A DNA stretch of 6,670 bases from Gammaproteobacteria bacterium (GCA_030632625.1 DAOVUK010000185.1:1-6670); one strand, 5' to 3'. Numbered from the stretch's first letter, positions 1 to 6,506 are shown. A program made the numbers and translations. The notes: generated by a model from the sequence alone, not told the origin.

Positions 1-102
1 CAAGTTGAAGATCCAGCTGACATTGGCAGAACAGGCTCAGTACCAGAAGATGCCCCGGAACCCATGCCCACTGAAGGTGGCGCTGGTCATAATGCTAAAT
101 AA
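1..102 (+). CDS. C-terminal tail of an unrecognised protein (5' end outside window)
   Basis: Frame 1 is open from the first base to a TAA at 100-102 and gives 33 residues ending EGGAGHNAK. The peptide is rich in Pro, Glu, Asp and Gly with no hydrophobic segment, so it looks like a disordered hydrophilic tail. No family was recognised. Frame 2 is also open (to 121) but gives a less natural composition, so frame 1 is preferred. Function cannot be assigned from the tail alone. No obvious terminator hairpin with a T-run follows; the next structure is the hairpin at 176. Confidence 0.45.
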   Translation, partial: QVEDPADIGRTGSVPEDAPEPMPTEGGAGHNAK

Positions 103-175
103 TATTGCCCTTGTAGAGTAGAGTGAGATTAATGCAAAAAGCGATAAGTGCTGATTTCTAGTTAGCCCTCGTAAT

Positions 176-232
176 ACCGCCGTACGTACGGATTTTCGTA
201 CGGCGGTTCATTTAACTTACCTGTTAAGGTAA
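176..232. repeat. Twin-hairpin element A beside the transposase remnant
   Basis: A perfect 11-bp inverted repeat, ACCGCCGTACG at 176-186 and CGTACGGCGGT at 197-207, encloses a 10-base loop. After a 9-base gap comes a second hairpin, TTACCT at 217-222 and AGGTAA at 227-232, with a 4-base loop. No T-run follows, so a classical terminator is unlikely. The transposase homology begins at 236, directly after the second hairpin, so this is probably the junction of the event that truncated that gene. It could be a REP-like sequence, the subterminal palindromes of an IS200/IS605-type element, or a relic of a group II intron end. The hairpins are seen directly; the origin is inferred. Confidence 0.5.
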
Positions 233-235
233 TGA

Positions 236-559
236 ACCTTATTTCCTTTTGTCGGTTATCCCAGAAAAGACATGCCACCAGGCCTGCCCTTTCAGTTGAA
301 TGATTATCTTGAACTGGTTGACTGGAGTGGACGTATTTTACGCGATGACAAAAAAGGTGCGATACCCGATCACCTGCCAGGTATCCTGCAACGACTTGAT
401 ATGGATGCAAAACAGTTTACCTATCTCGCCCAAAACTTCGAACATCCGTTCAAAAACCTGGTCGGTGCAGCACATCATGTGCGCAAGGCATGTGAGTCAA
501 TTGGCCTGAACTGGGTTCACGGCATTCGCCATTGTGAGACGTTTTTTTCAAGTCGTTAG
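236..559 (+). pseudogene. C-terminal remnant of a Y1 (IS200-like/REP-associated) transposase
   Basis: The reading frame from 236 to the TAG at 557-559 gives about 107 residues. They contain the blocks FPFVGYPRKD, MPPGLPF, DYLELVDWSGR, IPDHLPGILQRL and HGIRHCETFFSSR. I recognise these as the conserved C-terminal part of a gammaproteobacterial Y1_Tnp (REP-associated tyrosine transposase type) family, whose members are usually around 300 residues. The catalytic N-terminal part, with the HUH motif and the nucleophile Tyr, is absent. An in-frame TGA at 233-235 sits immediately upstream of where homology starts. An ATG at 272 would give a 95-residue product, but homology continues upstream of it, so this is a truncated gene rather than a small intact one. 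It should have no transposase activity. Homology is recalled from the family, not searched. Confidence 0.75.
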
Positions 560-602
560 TCTACTCTTTTGATGTGTGAAAACTTGAACTGAAATACATC
601 AG

Positions 603-674
603 TTAAGGGATTGCTGTTGCCTAAAATAAAACAAACCCGTTGTTTTGTAAAAATGGGCGGTCAATTTCCCTTAA
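603..674. repeat. Nested inverted repeat in the AT-rich spacer
   Basis: TTAAGGGA at 603-610 is complementary to TCCCTTAA at 667-674, and TTG at 611-613 extends the pairing to CAA at 662-664 across a two-base bulge. Inside lies a second hairpin, AAAACAA at 628-634 with TTGTTTT at 640-646 around a 5-base loop. The 72-base unit could fold as a branched structure. It lies between two gene remnants in the 560-841 spacer, which otherwise shows only AT-rich sequence. A small non-autonomous mobile element or chance are both possible; no RNA family was recognised. Confidence 0.3.
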
Positions 675-758
675 GTCTGTCGCTTTCCTTTTGTGTTTTT
701 ATTTTTAAATGATGAAAATGCTATATTTTGTTTTTTTAAAGTGTGGGTGTCTTGTTTA

Positions 759-786
759 TTTACAAAAAGCCGCTTTGCTGAATAAT
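759..786 (+). promoter_or_regulatory. Candidate sigma70 promoter ahead of the GNAT remnant
   Basis: TTTACA at 759-764 (five of six to TTGACA) and AATAAT at 781-786 (five of six to TATAAT) are separated by 16 bases. Transcription would start near 793, about 50 bases before the ATG at 842. The surrounding sequence is very AT-rich, so such matches arise readily by chance. Confidence 0.3.
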
Positions 787-841
787 CAGTGTCTATTAAG
801 CGGGAATTATCAGAAACAAATGAACAGGTTGAGATAAATTC

Positions 842-1093
842 ATGCTTATAGCTTTTTTAATCAATAGATGTCTTTGTTTTTGTTCCGTGGGCGTGTTACA
901 GGACGCACGAGGAAAAGGCCTTGGTGGCGCATTAACTCAAGCGTGTTTAATGGACATGCGCTTAAAAGGCTATGGATATGCGATCATCGGTATGGCAGAA
1001 GCACAGGATTTCTATCAAAAAGTAGCCGGAGCGGTTGAAATTCCCGATTCATCGCCAGGCATTTACCGTTCCCGCGTTTGTTTTAAGCCGTAA
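842..1093 (+). pseudogene. C-terminal half of a GNAT family N-acetyltransferase
   Basis: The 83-residue product contains GVLQDARGKGLGGALTQACL, which carries the acetyl-CoA pyrophosphate-binding motif of GNAT enzymes (R/Q-x-x-G-x-G, here RGKGLG). It is followed by AIIGMAEAQDFYQKVAGAVE and a PGIYR ending typical of one GNAT subgroup. Complete GNAT proteins are usually about 150 residues or more, so roughly the first half, with the N-terminal strands and acceptor-binding part, is missing. Homology starts around 887. The first 15 residues (MLIAFLINRCLCFCS) are hydrophobic and Cys-rich and look like a chance in-frame lead-in, with a TGA just upstream at 830-832. A weak GAG-containing ribosome site lies about 8 bases before the ATG. 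It runs convergently into the deacetylase gene with 28 bases between. Probably inactive. Confidence 0.7.
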
Positions 1094-1121
1094 AAGGCTA
1101 ATATGCTTGTACAGATTCCCA

Positions 1122-2867
1122 TTATAGACCCGATAGCATTTCCAGCATTTCTTTAGCAATATCGTAATTTGGATTAAGGCATATTGCTTTTTTTAATTTA
1201 TCGATTGCTGCGCCGATTTTATCCTGGTTGAAAAACACGTTAGCTTCGGTGTATAAATCCTTGGCGACCTGAGACGATGGTTTGGTCAGTTTAACCTGGC
1301 AGCGAATGTTTTCGGCGGGTTTGATTGTATTCATCGCTGTGACAGTAGGAAGAACCAGTTTGGCCCCGGGGACTAAATCCGAGTCATCTTTGATACTGTT
1401 GTTAAAAAGCGGGATCAGCACACCATTATTTCTTGTGTTATACAGTTTTCTGGAGATAGTTTCGAAGGTTTCATTCGGTTTGACTTTATATTGACTGAGC
1501 TGTCTTTTCAAGGGCATGTTTTTTAACATCGCCAGAGCATCCTGGTGGCCTGGATCATAGAGCAGGGTTCTCAGAAGTTGCTTGCGGATGATTTTATTGT
1601 TTCTACTTTCGATTGCGGCTAAATAGTGTTTTTGTGCAATGCTTTTGTTTTTTTTGTTTAATTCAGCTACTTTTTTATCTGATTTTTTTAGCAAATCATC
1701 CTGCGATGCGAAAGTGGACTTCCAGTCGGATTTTGCTGTTAATAACCGGTCTCTTTGCATTTTCCAGGCTAACAATGCAGTACGCCACTGCTCTTTTTCC
1801 TCATATTTGCTGGCTTTCATATAGGAAATTTTTCTGATATCAGTGAAGTTGTCAATAGGTTCTGGATTATCAAGGCTGAATTCATTAAAAACACTGATAT
1901 TTTTAATGAACTTGTTTTTATTATACGTGCCATAAATCATTGAGCGATTTAATAGAAAATTATGTGTGAAAAACGGGTTACTGGCCCGTTTTACGGTAAA
2001 AGCAGTTTTGTATCCGTTGTTTTTGAGAATTTCTATCACTACCGGATTGGTGTTGCCGTAAGGATAAGCGAGAGCAGTGACTTCTTTACCAATTTTGTCC
2101 TTAATCATTTTTCTGGAATCAATGACCTGATCCTGTACTGAAGTGATATAGGATTGCAGCGATTCGCCGGATTCGGTCAGGTTTAGATCCCGATGGCCTT
2201 TTGTATGGCACTGGATGTCGATACTTTTGTCATTCACCATTTCCCGTATCTGAGCCCAGTTGATTATTTTCTTACTGTGGCTATTAATATAATTGCTCGG
2301 AATAAACAGGGTCGCGTTAAAACCAAATTCCTGTAACATTGGATAGGCTACTTTGTAGCTGGATATCCAGCCATCATCAATGGTGAGCATAACAGAATTT
2401 CGTGGAACCTGGCCTAAGTCAAGAAAATCCTGAAGCTGGTCAAGAGTGAGGGTATGAAATTTTTCTTTTTTCAGATAGCTCAGCTGGCTGTTAAAGTTTT
2501 TACCGGATACGGTGAGCAAATTCTTACCTCGACCTCGGGTAAAGGCGTGATAACTGAGCACCGGAATGACCTGATAACCCTCTGCTGTTAAACCGCCCGG
2601 ACGTATTGGCTTGGTTGGAATAATTATCTCTTCGCCCGGTGTTATCGTATCGATATCATTGGATTCCTGTATCTTCCAGGCCATGGAGGGAGTGCCAAGG
2701 TGCTGTTGCGCCAGAGACTCAAGGGTATCTTCTTTATCGGGAGTGACAAATACGAATTCAGGTGTTCTAATGACTTCGGAGGCACACCCGGTAAGTAGTA
2801 GTAGGAATAAGAGGGGATATACAATCCTGGTGATATTCATCATGTCATTCTGCGCTATTGATAACAT
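1122..2867 (-). CDS. LysM/TPR-containing NodB-type polysaccharide deacetylase lipoprotein
   Basis: This is a predicted secreted lipoprotein of 581 residues. A signal peptide ends in the lipobox LLTGC with the lipidated Cys at 28, followed by Ala-Ser, which favours outer-membrane sorting. Domains in order: a LysM-like segment (about 38-86); a NodB/CE4 deacetylase domain (about 99-315); TPR-like helices (about 345-450); a second LysM (about 459-508, YKVKPNETFETISRKLY to PGAKLVLP); and a final TPR-like pair (about 532-578). The NodB domain shows PVLSYHAF, TIDDG with metal/base Asp164-Asp165, the His pair H221-TKG-H225, and AYPYG at 267-271, as in the PgaB/IcaB-like branch that lacks the RxPY arginine. 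The expected role is removal of acetyl groups from N-acetylated polysaccharide, with LysM holding the protein on peptidoglycan or a similar glycan. The exact substrate is not visible. Starts at Met9/Met10 (2843/2840) give a tighter signal peptide (MNITRIVYPLL) and are good alternatives; no start has a strong ribosome site. It lies downstream of the kinase gene in the same orientation, with 180 bases between. Confidence 0.88.
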   Translation of the reverse strand: MLSIAQNDMMNITRIVYPLLFLLLLTGCASEVIRTPEFVFVTPDKEDTLESLAQQHLGTPSMAWKIQESNDIDTITPGEEIIIPTKPIRPGGLTAEGYQVIPVLSYHAFTRGRGKNLLTVSGKNFNSQLSYLKKEKFHTLTLDQLQDFLDLGQVPRNSVMLTIDDGWISSYKVAYPMLQEFGFNATLFIPSNYINSHSKKIINWAQIREMVNDKSIDIQCHTKGHRDLNLTESGESLQSYITSVQDQVIDSRKMIKDKIGKEVTALAYPYGNTNPVVIEILKNNGYKTAFTVKRASNPFFTHNFLLNRSMIYGTYNKNKFIKNISVFNEFSLDNPEPIDNFTDIRKISYMKASKYEEKEQWRTALLAWKMQRDRLLTAKSDWKSTFASQDDLLKKSDKKVAELNKKNKSIAQKHYLAAIESRNNKIIRKQLLRTLLYDPGHQDALAMLKNMPLKRQLSQYKVKPNETFETISRKLYNTRNNGVLIPLFNNSIKDDSDLVPGAKLVLPTVTAMNTIKPAENIRCQVKLTKPSSQVAKDLYTEANVFFNQDKIGAAIDKLKKAICLNPNYDIAKEMLEMLSGL

Positions 2868-2892
2868 CGTATTTAGCTACGGAATTTAAGCT

Positions 2893-2921
2893 ATAACAAC
2901 GTGTCGGCTATTCGCTGCCAA
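2893..2921 (-). promoter_or_regulatory. Candidate sigma70 promoter for the deacetylase gene
   Basis: Read on the - strand, TTGGCA (2921-2916, five of six to TTGACA) and TGTTAT (2898-2893, four of six to TATAAT) are separated by exactly 17 bases. Transcription would begin near 2886, leaving a leader of about 20 bases to the first ATG, or about 45 to the alternative starts at 2843/2840. This suggests the lipoprotein can be made independently of the kinase message, although no convincing terminator separates the genes; the best is AAAG-CAG-CTTT followed by ATTTTTAT near 2967-2985. Confidence 0.4.
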
Positions 2922-3047
2922 AGACGGTATTTATTGTTTCCATGATAACTATAGCTCTCATGGACATAAAAATAAAGCTGCTTTCTTGCTGGAGTGCAGG
3001 TCAGCTATAAAAATAAAAGTCGGCAAGGAATCTGTACATATAAATCT

Positions 3048-6000
3048 CTAATATTCACTGGCGGCAGGAGTAAGGGTCTTTTGCAGTTCCTTTTCCAGTG
3101 ATTTTTGTACCGTGCCAACCGAGTCAAGCGACATACCAAACATCAGAAATTCATTGGCTGCTTCCTGTTTGTCCTGCTGCTTGAGCCGCCGACCGGTGTA
3201 TAAACAGCGTAAAGCGATAAGATTGCTTGTGGCCCGATAGGTTTTCCTTGCCTTGCTGGAATTCTCCCAGCCATTAAAGTACATATCCCAATGTGTAGTG
3301 ATATCCTGCAGCCTGGCCAGTGCCTGTTCATTTTTTGCCAAATTCAGCAAATGTACTTTTAGCTTTAGGGATAAATGTGGATTTTTCTCAAAGTACTGAC
3401 TGTCTATCTTACGTAAGGTTATCAGAGAGGAAAAAATTTGCTCGCCATCGGCTGTCTCTGAATTCAATGCGAGTTGATAGTTATCGACCAGGATCTTGAT
3501 TCGATTGTTTTTTTCCTGTTCGATTTGATTATTGCTCTCAGTCAGGGATTGTTCTTCAGGCAGCAAAGACAGTCCTTTACTGGCAATGTCATGGGCATTA
3601 TTGAACGCATCCTGCAGGATCGCTGTTTGCATCTGTTGTTGATAGAATGACAGCAGTTGTGTTTGCAGGCTGTTAATCACGCGCTGTTGCTGCTGGTGTG
3701 AAAAATTGCTCTGGAGATCTTTAATCGCAGTGTCCACATTACTTAACTTATCACTATGCAAAGCTTCCTGGAGGCGTTTTTCAATAGCCATTATTTGTTC
3801 ATAGCGGTGTAATTGCTGCTGGTATTTCTTGCTTAACGCAAGCAGTTCCTTACTTTGACTGTCAGCAGGTATAATGAATTTCCAGTTTTTCAGGTGGACA
3901 AGTACCGCATCAAATTGCTCATTATCTATTGCCTTGTCTATCTGTAAGGCCAGACGCTCAGAAACACCCGGATACTCAACAAGAGCATTATTGGGATCAA
4001 TACTGGCAATCTGGCGCTGCAAATTCTGCAACGCCTTGACATCAAGCTCTTCAGCCGAGAGGATAGCTTGATAGTTCTCGGCCAAGTCTTCCAGATAGTG
4101 ATTTTTGTATTCATGAATTTTGTTGTTGAGCTGTTGCAGAGTTTGCTGCTGATTTTCCATATCTGAAAACAGGGCAACAGCCGTTTCAACATATTTGAAT
4201 GCGGCAGTATAATTTTTAGCCTCGATATCCCCAGCCACCTGCAGATTAAAATAGTTCATTAATTTTTCTTTAACTGCTGGCTGGCCCAGTGTGTCTATTC
4301 TGGTATGGGCATCGAGCTTTAACAGATCGTGAATCAACTCTGGTATCTGATCGTCATTGCTGCCTGTGATCCGTTTGGAGATTTTGAGGATCTGCTGCTG
4401 ATATTCAAGTGTGCGCTGCAGCTCCTCGCGTTGAGGTGTATCAGTGCTAACCAGAGTGCGCCAGTCCGCCAGTAATTTTTCAACTTGAGAAAACTCCCTG
4501 TTTTGCAGGGCTGTTGAAATTTCCTGGTGGTATCGGGCAGGCAGTTTTGAGTCGACCAGGATTTCGTGCTGCGGGGCTATCTGACCTAAAAATTGGTAAG
4601 TGGTGTACAGGCAGGGCATTAATTCGAGTAAGGACTTGCTGTTATCCGTAATGCACTGATGATATTTGTTTTCCAATTCACTTAAGTATTTAAGTTTCCA
4701 GGATAAAACGCTTTCCATCTGGTTAGCCAGACTTTTGGAATCGGGATATTTCGCAATAATATTAGAGGACAGGGTTATCGCATGGTCAAAATCATCTTCT
4801 GACAGGGCCTGGCTTATGTCGTCAATATAATGATTGATTAACATTTCCCTGGCATCCTGGTTTTTGAATAAGATCGTCTGGATTATAGGTGCGAAGCCAT
4901 TTAAAAACTCGATGGCATCTGTTCCGGTAGCGGAATGGGTGGTGGCAAATTGAATCAGTGATGACCGGGTATCTTCCTCAATAAGCAGATCGGATTGCTC
5001 TATAATTGACAGGGCCTGAAATTTTTCTATGCCGGATAGCTGTTTTTGCGAAATCGCAGCAATAATTTGCTTTTTTTGCCAGACATCATAAGCTTTGTTA
5101 CCCAACCAGGGGGTCAAAATTAAGGCCAGTAACAGGATAGGAGTAATGATCAGCCAGCGAGATAATTTTCGTTTAGCGGATATTTGCGGTAAATAAAGAT
5201 CCTGAAAAAATTGTTCTGCTGTGGGAGTGCGATCCTTTCTGTCAAAACTCAGACCTTTCAATATGACTTGAAATTCAGCATTTCTAAGTCCTTTAACAGG
5301 CCTGGGGCGCATTTTTCTCCGCTCTGCTTTAGTCGCAATGGCACCATTAAAGGCATGTTTACCCGAAATTAACTCATAGGTTACGCAAGCAAGACCATAA
5401 ATATCATCCCGGGGGTCAGGGTCGTCATCCATTAGCAGCATTTCCACACTTGCATAGGCTGTTGAGACAGCTCCCAGGCTACCCGGATCAAAGCGGGTTT
5501 TATCCCTGTCACTTTGCTTGGACAGACGGGCAATGCCAAAATCAATTACTTTTGCTAGCTGTGTTTCCGGATCATAAAAAACATTCCCAGGTTTAAAATC
5601 CAGATGGATAATGCCCTCCTGATGTGCATATTTCAGTGCCTTACATACACCTCCTATGATCGGTTTGGCATCATTGAGGGAAATTCCTTCCGGGTGCTGC
5701 CTGATAAACTCCTTGAGAGAAATGCCATCGAGATATTCCATGACAATAAATACTTCACTCTCATCACGATTGAGTTCATAGGCCTTGACTATATTGGGAT
5801 GAATCAGTTTTTTGTAGCGGGCAAATTCCCGAACCAGAGCTTTCAAGGCATAAGGGTGGCTCCTTATTTCATGATTGATAAACTTGATGGCAACAAACTT
5901 GTCCTTGGAGTCACCGGCAGCCTGGATGAGATCAATGGCTTTCCAGACTTCACCCATGCCGCCTCTGCCAAGTTTGGAAACCAGTTGATAAGTGCCCCTA

Positions 6001-6356
6001 ATGTTCTGTCCTGCGAGTCTTTCCTTGGCTTCATCACCCTTGTTCCATTTTAACAGCTCATTGAGTAGCGAGGATGAGTGGGAACCGGTATTAGCAGTTT
6101 CTGTTTCAGCAGTGGGAGTGAAGATTCTTGTTTTGGGATCGGTTACAACATTGGATAATTGCTCTGCAAGCTCGGGGGGGAGTTCGGCTTCAAAAATTAA
6201 GTTTTTAATCTCAGACAGGGATTGTTCAGATATGCCCTCCATAGCAGAACGTAACTCATCAAATTTGAGTATAAGTGCATCGGCAGCATAATCGCCTTGC
6301 TTGAAAGCGTTTAAAGCCTGAGTATAATTATCCTTGTTAATTACTTCTTTTATCAT
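3048..6356 (-). CDS. Transmembrane Ser/Thr protein kinase with long repeat-containing extracytoplasmic region
   Basis: This 1102-residue kinase is predicted to sit in the inner membrane. Residues 1-118 are a helical leader with a Thr-rich linker (DPKTRIFTPTAETETA, from 73). The kinase domain covers about 122-389: glycine loop GRGGMGEV (130-137), VAIK with Lys158, helix C Glu177, catalytic loop HLDFKPGN (Asp253, Lys255, Asn258), DFG at 272-274, YASVEM in place of the APE motif (Glu305), DDIYGLA (Asp318) and Arg376. All ATP- and metal-binding residues are present, so it should be active. HRD reads HLD, so it is a non-RD kinase. Basic residues (KRKLSR) precede one membrane span (about 401-419), which puts the kinase in the cytoplasm and the remaining ~680 residues in the periplasm. 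That region has no PASTA or WD40 signature; it is Gln-rich and helical, with about six degenerate repeats of 94-103 residues. The ATG at 6356 has only a weak ribosome site (CTCAGACA), but upstream sequence is non-coding. Its substrates and ligand are unknown. Confidence 0.92.
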   Translation of the reverse strand: MIKEVINKDNYTQALNAFKQGDYAADALILKFDELRSAMEGISEQSLSEIKNLIFEAELPPELAEQLSNVVTDPKTRIFTPTAETETANTGSHSSSLLNELLKWNKGDEAKERLAGQNIRGTYQLVSKLGRGGMGEVWKAIDLIQAAGDSKDKFVAIKFINHEIRSHPYALKALVREFARYKKLIHPNIVKAYELNRDESEVFIVMEYLDGISLKEFIRQHPEGISLNDAKPIIGGVCKALKYAHQEGIIHLDFKPGNVFYDPETQLAKVIDFGIARLSKQSDRDKTRFDPGSLGAVSTAYASVEMLLMDDDPDPRDDIYGLACVTYELISGKHAFNGAIATKAERRKMRPRPVKGLRNAEFQVILKGLSFDRKDRTPTAEQFFQDLYLPQISAKRKLSRWLIITPILLLALILTPWLGNKAYDVWQKKQIIAAISQKQLSGIEKFQALSIIEQSDLLIEEDTRSSLIQFATTHSATGTDAIEFLNGFAPIIQTILFKNQDAREMLINHYIDDISQALSEDDFDHAITLSSNIIAKYPDSKSLANQMESVLSWKLKYLSELENKYHQCITDNSKSLLELMPCLYTTYQFLGQIAPQHEILVDSKLPARYHQEISTALQNREFSQVEKLLADWRTLVSTDTPQREELQRTLEYQQQILKISKRITGSNDDQIPELIHDLLKLDAHTRIDTLGQPAVKEKLMNYFNLQVAGDIEAKNYTAAFKYVETAVALFSDMENQQQTLQQLNNKIHEYKNHYLEDLAENYQAILSAEELDVKALQNLQRQIASIDPNNALVEYPGVSERLALQIDKAIDNEQFDAVLVHLKNWKFIIPADSQSKELLALSKKYQQQLHRYEQIMAIEKRLQEALHSDKLSNVDTAIKDLQSNFSHQQQQRVINSLQTQLLSFYQQQMQTAILQDAFNNAHDIASKGLSLLPEEQSLTESNNQIEQEKNNRIKILVDNYQLALNSETADGEQIFSSLITLRKIDSQYFEKNPHLSLKLKVHLLNLAKNEQALARLQDITTHWDMYFNGWENSSKARKTYRATSNLIALRCLYTGRRLKQQDKQEAANEFLMFGMSLDSVGTVQKSLEKELQKTLTPAASEY

Positions 6357-6379
6357 TGTCTGAGTTTGTAATACTTAAC

Positions 6380-6426
6380 AACCACCGACTAAAAGTCGGT
6401 GGTTTAGCCTTAGGGACTGAAAGTCC
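6380..6426. repeat. Twin-hairpin element B in the kinase upstream region
   Basis: A perfect 11-bp inverted repeat, AACCACCGACT at 6380-6390 and AGTCGGTGGTT at 6394-6404, closes on a 3-base loop. After 9 bases comes GGACT (6414-6418) paired with AGTCC (6422-6426) around GAA. This pair of hairpins resembles the subterminal palindromes of IS200/IS605-type insertion sequences as I remember them, but no transposase follows, so it would be a solo end or a REP-like repeat. The large hairpin starts 23 bases before the kinase ATG and, in the - direction, would lie in its 5' leader. No T-run follows it on the - strand, so it is not a classical terminator for transcripts entering the kinase gene. Confidence 0.5.
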
Positions 6427-6429
6427 AAA

Positions 6430-6459
6430 ATAATAGGCACCCATAAATTAAGTTGACAC
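6430..6459 (-). promoter_or_regulatory. Candidate promoter for the kinase gene
   Basis: On the - strand GTGTCA (6459-6454, four of six to TTGACA) and TATTAT (6435-6430, five of six to TATAAT) are 18 bases apart. Transcription would start around 6423, giving a leader of about 67 bases that contains the 11-bp hairpin of element B. The match is moderate and unproven. Confidence 0.3.
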
Positions 6460-6506
6460 TAGCATACCAAGTTTGTAGTCTCATGCAAACAACCAGCTAA
6501 GGACAG

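Noticed and set aside
162..410. 82-residue open frame on the - strand across hairpin A and the transposase remnant
   Set aside because: It is antisense to the recognised transposase C-terminus, its end is encoded by the hairpin, and its composition is not protein-like.
300..509. 69-residue + strand frame inside the transposase remnant
   Set aside because: It is an out-of-frame shadow of the recognised transposase reading frame.
778..813. Imperfect inverted repeat CTGAATAAT / ATTATCAG before the GNAT remnant
   Set aside because: It is short, AT-rich and has a bulge, which is easily explained by base composition.
1086..1099. AGCC/GGCT hairpin at the end of the GNAT remnant as a bidirectional terminator
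   Set aside because: Only a 4-bp stem with a 6-base loop and no T-run on either side.
2611..2889. 92-residue + strand frame opposite the start of the deacetylase gene
   Set aside because: It is antisense to the signal peptide and LysM region, with no recognisable content or ribosome site.
5604..6291. 149- and 99-residue + strand frames opposite the kinase domain and its N-terminal region
   Set aside because: Both lie antisense to clearly conserved kinase sequence and are chance open frames.
6453..6481. Perfect TTGACA on the + strand with TAGTCT 17 bases later
   Set aside because: The -10 match is poor (three of six) and no + strand gene follows; the next gene runs the opposite way.
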